Below, piece by piece: positions 59,422 through 64,000 of a stretch of DNA of 64,000 nucleotides. Under the pieces are notes generated by a model that saw only the letters and a program-made list of their open reading frames with translations, did no database searches and was not told the origin of the DNA. This DNA is from Arthrobacter sp. MYb213. Its GTDB lineage: Bacteria > Actinomycetota > Actinomycetes > Actinomycetales > Micrococcaceae. Both the position numbers and the translations under genes were made by a program. The stretch's first letter is position 1. Every line of letters begins with the position of its first letter. The stretch lies in contig NZ_PCQA01000002.1 of assembly GCF_002979915.1 (NCBI RefSeq), positions 496,001 to 560,000 of the forward strand, written 5' to 3'.

Positions 59422-59808
59422 TCATGTGGCTTCGTTGTCGAAAGGTGCCTGCATAGATGTTGGCGTCAGTACTGTTTCTAGTTGCGTCGACTTGTATTGA
59501 TTCGTGGTTGTGCGGCCTTCCCGCTTGCCATCCGAAGCAGGATCATCAAATTCTTCCAGTAGTGCATCTCTGATGATCCTGCGCGGATCGTATTGGCGCG
59601 GATTGAACTTTGCTAGGTTCAGCTCATCGAATTCGTCGCCCAGCTCCTGACGGAGCTGGGTTTGAGCACCGTCGGCAAGACGTCGTAATTCCCGGATCAA
59701 GGTCGCAAGTTTTTTAGCGTAGTACGGAAGTTTTTCTGGTCCGATCAATACGGCTGCAAGAATACAGAGTACGACGAACTCGCTGCTGTTGATACCTGCA
59801 ACGCTCAT
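59422..59808 (-). CDS. tatB: Sec-independent protein translocase component TatB
   Basis: A 128-residue protein from the ATG with AAGGGGG upstream (MSVAGINSSEF). It has the single N-terminal helix SSEFVVLCILAAVLIGPEKLPYYAKKLA, with the GPEKLP hinge and the amphipathic helix (LIRELRRLADGAQTQLRQEL) that define TatA/B proteins. The length and the long acidic tail favour TatB over TatA. It helps export folded proteins; the Tat-signalled DyP and potD products in this window are candidate cargoes. Here tatC and tatA are not adjacent. Confidence 0.87.
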   Translation of the reverse strand: MSVAGINSSEFVVLCILAAVLIGPEKLPYYAKKLATLIRELRRLADGAQTQLRQELGDEFDELNLAKFNPRQYDPRRIIRDALLEEFDDPASDGKREGRTTTNQYKSTQLETVLTPTSMQAPFDNEAT

Positions 59809-60012
59809 TCGAAACACCCCCTTGGTACTTTCCGCCGGTTCGTCAGACCTGACTCAGGCCCCACAATGGCTATCGCGGAAATCATGAACTACGAGTCAGC
59901 AGCCGCGATACAGTTTCCTCGCAGGTTGACTAAGTAAGAGTGTTGAGGCCATTACAACGTAATTTTCGTTATCCTCGGAGTTCCGCATGCGTTATGAGAC
60001 CTCATTTACTCT

Positions 60013-61395
60013 TCAACCACAGAGGTCTTGGTTCGCCTGGCGACTTCGCGCCTTAATACTTTTTTTGTCCGGAACCTGCAGATCTGCGTAATCCTGACCG
60101 AGGATCAGCTGTAGGCTATCGCCTTCATAAACAGTTGTTTTTATGTCGAGCTTTGTGGCTTTTGCCAGTTCAGTGGCAGCCTTTTTCGCTCCTTTGGAGT
60201 CAGGGATTAACAAACGAGTGCGTTTTTGTAGCGTTGGCGAATTACTGAGTCCAGAGACTGTAAAACCATTGGACGTCGCCAGCTGGGAATATTGGTTGGC
60301 AAGACCGTTGACGTTTGTGCCGTTAGTTATCAGCACACTAACCTCACGAATTGCAGACGCTGCCTCTTCTTTTCTACTGAGATGATCTTCCTTATCCGAG
60401 TTCACCGGAATATCTTGGCTGATGCGTTCAAAGATGAGCTTTGCGTCAGGGGCCGGAACAACGCGATTGGGGTTCTCCGGAGCCGGTTCAGTGGGCATCG
60501 TTGTGAAAGTTATCTGATCGGTGGGTACTGCTTGAATTCTTGCTGCCAAGCCCGTAAGTTCCGCCAACGAACTCAAATCAGGGTCGACGGTCATGGAGGA
60601 GGTAATCGCGTCAAGGAATGCATAGATCCGGTCTGGACGAGTGAGCACTTCTTTGCTCTTGGCCCGTTGCACAATCGCGGACATCACCATCTGTTGGTTA
60701 CCCAATCGGGCGATGTCGCTCCCATCACCAATGGCGTGTCGGGTTCGAGCTAAGGCGAGCGCGTCCGGTCCGTCCAAAGTCTGTTGCCCCGCTGGAAGGT
60801 TCAGATTTGCTTTGGAATCCCGCATCGAGTTGTTCAGACAAACCTTGATCCCGTCCAGTGCGTTGACGATCGAGATAAATCCTTCAAAATTCACTTCAAT
60901 AAAGTGATTCAGGTGAACACCGGTCAGTTCTTCCACGGCAGCGACCGAACAAGCCGGACCGTAATTAAGCGCGGAGTTGATCATGCCATATCCACCGGAA
61001 TAATATCCGAACCCGGTATCTTCACATGCTGGGCGATGCAGCACAGTATCCCGGGGAATTTGAATCGCTTCGATACGCCCATTTCCTGGGGGCAGATGCA
61101 TCAGGAGCATGGAATCGCTCCGTTGAGAACCTGTGTCAGCACCAAAACCAGTGGAACTGAACTCGCGACTATCCGATCCAAGGATCAACACGTTTAATCC
61201 CTGGCTCGAATCAGGGATATCGACTTCAGAAGCCCTGAGTGCTGAAACTTTGATATTTCCTTGCAGACGCAGAATCCCAAAACAGGCAACCACCAGTACC
61301 GCTAGGGAGATCACAATCGCAGTCACAGCGAGAATGCGCCGGCGGCGTCGCAGAAAAAAACGTCTACCGGATACCGGCGGTCGCTGAATGGTCAT
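60013..61395 (-). CDS. LytR-CpsA-Psr family glycopolymer ligase
   Basis: A 460-residue protein with a very basic N-terminus (GRRFFLRRRRRILAV) and one membrane helix (about 22-45). The LCP domain follows: ILGSDSREFSSTGFGADT, RSDSMLLMHL (Asp/Arg metal site), IEAIQIPRDTVL and ALARTRHAIGDGSDIARLGNQQ with its conserved Arg. A LytR_C domain is found in the last 120 residues (VLITNGTNVNGLANQ). LCP enzymes attach wall teichoic or arabinogalactan-type polymers to peptidoglycan outside the cell. The gene is monocistronic. Confidence 0.93.
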   Translation of the reverse strand: MTIQRPPVSGRRFFLRRRRRILAVTAIVISLAVLVVACFGILRLQGNIKVSALRASEVDIPDSSQGLNVLILGSDSREFSSTGFGADTGSQRSDSMLLMHLPPGNGRIEAIQIPRDTVLHRPACEDTGFGYYSGGYGMINSALNYGPACSVAAVEELTGVHLNHFIEVNFEGFISIVNALDGIKVCLNNSMRDSKANLNLPAGQQTLDGPDALALARTRHAIGDGSDIARLGNQQMVMSAIVQRAKSKEVLTRPDRIYAFLDAITSSMTVDPDLSSLAELTGLAARIQAVPTDQITFTTMPTEPAPENPNRVVPAPDAKLIFERISQDIPVNSDKEDHLSRKEEAASAIREVSVLITNGTNVNGLANQYSQLATSNGFTVSGLSNSPTLQKRTRLLIPDSKGAKKAATELAKATKLDIKTTVYEGDSLQLILGQDYADLQVPDKKSIKARSRQANQDLCG

Positions 61396-61565
61396 GGATC
61401 CGTATTCCCCTGTTTGTGTACTGTATCGAAATGCATATCCAGCAGAACACGGGGTAATTCATGAAAACCAATAGCCGACGCGATCTGATCTATACCTCAG
61501 ATGCATGAGACACGATGTTTTCGGCGCCAACATGCGGGACCGGAACTACCATTGAGATTCCAAAC

Positions 61566-62459
61566 TCACATGTACTCAATGAACTTCTCCAAGGCGGGAT
61601 TGCCGAATTCTTCGCGCCGATAGAAGATGCCCAAAGGTCTGGCCGCAGATAGGTCTAAGGGAATCTGCTGGCCCCCAAAGATCTGGGCTGTGCTGGCCAA
61701 CACTCGGGGAACCATCGTGATGCCGCCGGTTGCAATGCTCAAATTCACCAACGCGTCACGCTGGGTTGTGGTGATTAGCCGCGGTGCGGCGGCCTTAAGA
61801 TTCCGATACACCTCATCGGTGATCCTACGGATTGAAGTTCCCTGTGGAAGAGTTACCAAGGTCAGGGAGTTGAGAATATCTGCGTCAAGCTGTACTTCGG
61901 AGCCCAAGTTTAGGTCCTGAGAAACAACAGCCGAAAATTGCTGATCTCGAAGAGAATGCCCGGTTAGATCTGCTGGTATACGCTGGTTCACTCCGAAAGC
62001 GAGATCTGCGCGGTTTAAGCGAAGTGCTTCGACAAGCCGGTCATGGTCTTCCACGCTCAGAATCTCGATCCGGATTCCCGGATGGCGCCGGTGAAACGGT
62101 CCCAGATATTCAGGCATTATCCCCGCCACAAGCGAGGGTAGTCCAGCGATTCGCAAGGATCCGGACGTCAAGGCTCGATTAGACGAAGCAGTAACCCCGA
62201 TAGCCGCCATTTCACGTAATGCACGCCGCCCTGCCGGGATGATGCTTCGTCCTAGCTCCGTGAGCACCATATCCCGCCCCACTGCGCGAAATACTGGCAC
62301 TCCAAGGATTCGGTCAAGAGCGCGGATCCGACGAGACAATGAAGGTTGTGAGATCCCCAAAATATCAGCAGCCGCGGTAAAGGACCCATAGTCTACTATC
62401 GTTATCAATGCTTCAATTTGAGCCAGCGAAATACTGCTGTCGAGGTGCTCTTTAACCAT
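61566..62459 (-). CDS. LysR family transcriptional regulator
   Basis: A 297-residue LTTR. It has the N-terminal winged HTH (QIEALITIVDYGSFTAAADIL, GISQPSLSRRIRALDRILGVPVF) and a substrate-binding domain beginning near residue 92 (GSLRIAGLPSLVAGIMPEYLGPF). The effector is unknown. It lies on the same strand as the AroE paralogue, about 590 bases downstream of it, separated by a gene remnant. A role in regulating that enzyme is possible but unsupported by any visible site. Confidence 0.92.
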   Translation of the reverse strand: MVKEHLDSSISLAQIEALITIVDYGSFTAAADILGISQPSLSRRIRALDRILGVPVFRAVGRDMVLTELGRSIIPAGRRALREMAAIGVTASSNRALTSGSLRIAGLPSLVAGIMPEYLGPFHRRHPGIRIEILSVEDHDRLVEALRLNRADLAFGVNQRIPADLTGHSLRDQQFSAVVSQDLNLGSEVQLDADILNSLTLVTLPQGTSIRRITDEVYRNLKAAAPRLITTTQRDALVNLSIATGGITMVPRVLASTAQIFGGQQIPLDLSAARPLGIFYRREEFGNPALEKFIEYM

Positions 62460-62629
62460 GTAGTTATTGATTCCTTAAACGTCGTGACGCAATGGGTCCG
62501 GGAGCGGGCAGGGACCAGCCAGAGACCTTGCACGCAGTTCTCCACGAAACAAAACCACGAAACTTAGATGGTGCCCAACATACCGAATTCGGGCACCAGT
62601 TAGTATACCTTGCTACCCATCCTTAGTCT

Positions 62630-62998
62630 TTAATCAGCTGTGGCTGCGCCAGTGATTTGAACCCATCCAGACCAAATCCCAATCCATAACCTGATTGTTT
62701 GGCCCTGTTCCAATGAACGCAGGTAGGCAAGCCCGGGGTGTCCTTCAAGTCCTTGCCGCCCGCGTAACGCCCAGACTGCGGCTACGGTAGCATACAAACC
62801 ACCGGTACCACCGAGCATCAGTGGTTGTGTGTCCGGGAATTGCACGATCATCGAGCCGGACGTGCTGTCGATATCCATACTGATGGCTCCGCTGAAGTAG
62901 AAACTCAGCCACGTTCTGTCGTGTCGTCGGCAGATCACTCGGTGGTTCGTTACGACAGCAAGCACTTCCTGCTGCTGACGGCTTTTCGTGGAAAACTG
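62630..62998 (-). pseudogene. Remnant of a gene of unknown function, 5'-truncated
   Basis: An open stretch from after a TGA at 62999-63001 to 62630 encodes about 122 residues. Its first possible start is GTG at 62965 with no spaced Shine-Dalgarno. The text (EVLAVVTNHRVICRRHD, TWLSFYFSGAISMDIDSTSG, IVQFPDTQPLMLGG) reads like the middle and end of a longer soluble protein seen in related actinobacteria. That resemblance is from memory, not a search. The upstream part is missing and the AroE-like gene begins 50 bases away, so truncation is the simplest reading. A short intact gene is the alternative. Confidence 0.45.
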
Positions 62999-63049
62999 TC
63001 ACGGACAGGACGACTACCGCCATCAAGAACCACTACCTCTTTCGAAAAT

Positions 63050-63865
63050 TCAGGATTCCCGCGAGAACTCGGAAGCGCGGATAACCTGTTCCTCGGTGGG
63101 CGCCTGGCCGGTGTACTTCTCAAACTGGGCCGCGGCTTGCAGGGCAATGACTTCGGCGCCAGTGATTACTTGTTTGCCGGCGCTACGCGCTACGCGGATC
63201 AACGGTGTTTCGCTCGGGAAAGCCACGACGTCGAATACGCTTCGGGCCAAGCCTATCTGTTGCGCACTGAATGAGAGCTCTTCGGACTGTGCACCGTCCA
63301 TGCCCAGCGGTGTAACGTTCACAAGGATATTGTGTCCCGGGGCAGGGTCGACCCCGACAAAACCGTAGCCGTATTTATCAGCCAGGGCTTGCCCGGAACC
63401 TTCATTGCGAGCCAACACGGTCAGGTCACGGAAACCCGCTTCGCGGAAGGCCGCGACCACTGCCTTGGCCATTCCACCGGAGCCGCGGACCAGCACACTG
63501 CTTCCTGGATCCAGCTTATGGCGTTCGATGAGCGTCGCGATCGCTTCGAAGTCCGTGTTGGAAGCGACCAGTCGCCCGTTGGTATTTACGATGGTGTTCA
63601 CCGAGTCGATTGCTTTGGCCGAAGGCTCGATTTCATCGACCATTGCCATAACGTCTTCTTTGAACGGCATGGATACCGAGCAGCCACGGATGCCTAAGGC
63701 TCGTACCCCTGCGATGGCACCGGCGAGGTCTTCGGTCGAGAAGGCCTTATAGATGAAGTTCAGCCCGAGTTCTTCATACAAGTAATTGTGGAACCGGGTG
63801 CCGATATTAGACGGTCGACCCGATAACGAAATGCATAGGGTCATGTCTTTATTCAAAATAGGCAC
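63050..63865 (-). CDS. Shikimate dehydrogenase-like protein (divergent AroE paralogue)
   Basis: 271 residues from GTG, which has GGAGGA six bases upstream; a longer frame to 63946 is less likely. It has CISLSGRPSNIGTRFHNYLYEEL, IRGCSVSMPFKEDVMAMVDE (Lys catalytic, but the usual GxNVTxPxK is GCSVSMPFK), SNTDFEAI (substrate-binding Asp) and the NADP Rossmann motif VRGSGGMAKAVVAAF. C-terminal QVITGAEVIALQAAAQFEKYTG fits AroE. The altered substrate loop suggests a non-canonical substrate or cofactor. A LysR gene lies downstream. Confidence 0.85.
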   Translation of the reverse strand: MPILNKDMTLCISLSGRPSNIGTRFHNYLYEELGLNFIYKAFSTEDLAGAIAGVRALGIRGCSVSMPFKEDVMAMVDEIEPSAKAIDSVNTIVNTNGRLVASNTDFEAIATLIERHKLDPGSSVLVRGSGGMAKAVVAAFREAGFRDLTVLARNEGSGQALADKYGYGFVGVDPAPGHNILVNVTPLGMDGAQSEELSFSAQQIGLARSVFDVVAFPSETPLIRVARSAGKQVITGAEVIALQAAAQFEKYTGQAPTEEQVIRASEFSRES

Positions 63866-63967
63866 GCGTTGTCCTCCAAATATTGCTGCCGGTTCACATC
63901 CCAATATACGTGGGGATCCGTGGCGCACGCTTTCACGAATCGGCATTGACGACTATCGTCTTGGCCT

Positions 63968-64000
63968 ATGAACAACGAACTTGATGACGGCCCGTTCTTC
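63968..64000 (+). CDS. Start of a gene, divergent from aroE-like (partial)
   Basis: An ATG opens a frame (MNNELDDGPFF) that runs off the window. No clear ribosome-binding site is seen, and only eleven residues are visible, so identity cannot be called. Placement is consistent with a gene divergent from the AroE paralogue. Confidence 0.3.
   Translation, partial: MNNELDDGPFF

Noticed and set aside
63332-63697. 121-codon plus-strand frame opposite the AroE paralogue
   Set aside because: No domain, no ribosome-binding site, and it lies fully inside a conserved gene.
1-64000. CRISPR arrays, insertion sequences, prophage or integrative element
   Set aside because: I found no regularly spaced repeats, transposase or integrase motifs, or tRNA-adjacent attachment duplications. 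The only sizeable repeat is the HU pair.

Overview
The window is chromosomal DNA of a moderately GC-rich actinobacterium. It is most likely a member of the Micrococcaceae close to Arthrobacter/Glutamicibacter. This rests on gene content and protein style: TTG-started HU proteins of the 'MA-NRSEL' type, a class I fumarase, an HtaA-domain protein, LytR-CpsA-Psr and PucR regulators, and a fused Mrp antiporter AB subunit. The species assignment is inference. Coding density is high. I see no insertion sequence, prophage, CRISPR array, rRNA gene or replication origin, so this reads as core and lightly accessory genome rather than an island.

Layout. 1-2.8 kb: the end of pabB and all of pabC (p-aminobenzoate for folate), with a cardiolipin synthase between them on the other strand. 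2.8-6 kb: a TPP riboswitch controlling an ECF-type thiamine/HMP importer (YkoE plus a YkoD-YkoC fusion). 6-12.7 kb: a DUF4235 protein and a complete mrpACDEFG Na+/H+ antiporter operon with A and B fused. 12.9-20 kb: two membrane transport proteins, dCTP deaminase, a GIY-YIG-like protein, a secreted D,D-carboxypeptidase, fumarase, an SseB-like protein and a tRNA-Gly(CCC). 20-27.5 kb: an AEC carrier, a probable cystine ABC importer, a HerA/DUF853 ATPase, a secreted protein of unknown function and an MFS exporter. 27.7-35.9 kb: a cell-envelope copper/redox region (thioredoxin-NHL protein, lipoprotein, CopD-CtaG fusion, Tat-exported DyP peroxidase, PCuAC chaperone, CopC, His-rich membrane protein). 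36-37 kb: two almost identical HU genes in tandem. 37-40.4 kb: an SDR, a DUF1992 protein, zinc-independent ribosomal proteins S14-L33-L28 and a MarR regulator. 40.8-48.3 kb: a polyamine ABC importer with two tandem binding proteins, divergent from an Lrp regulator and a class III aminotransferase. 48.3-49.6 kb: DoxX and a Cys-rich HTH regulator facing away from each other across a four-half-site operator. 49.7-58 kb: acyl-CoA dehydrogenase, then PucR divergent from methylmalonate/malonate-semialdehyde dehydrogenase and omega-aminotransferase, then a GlcD-type oxidase. 58-64 kb: small membrane and HtaA proteins, TatB, an LCP ligase, LysR, a gene remnant and a divergent AroE paralogue.

How the genes fit together. 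Two catabolic modules stand out. One is polyamine uptake plus transamination (40.8-48.3 kb). The other is a beta-amino-acid route in which the aminotransferase would yield a semialdehyde that the dehydrogenase converts to an acyl-CoA (53.7-56.6 kb). The copper region joins periplasmic Cu binding, membrane Cu transport, cytochrome oxidase assembly and a heme peroxidase. The strongest points for follow-up are the doubled operator upstream of the Cys-rich regulator, the concerted HU duplication, and the copper/DyP cluster with its unrecognised partners. None is demonstrated as a new system from sequence alone.
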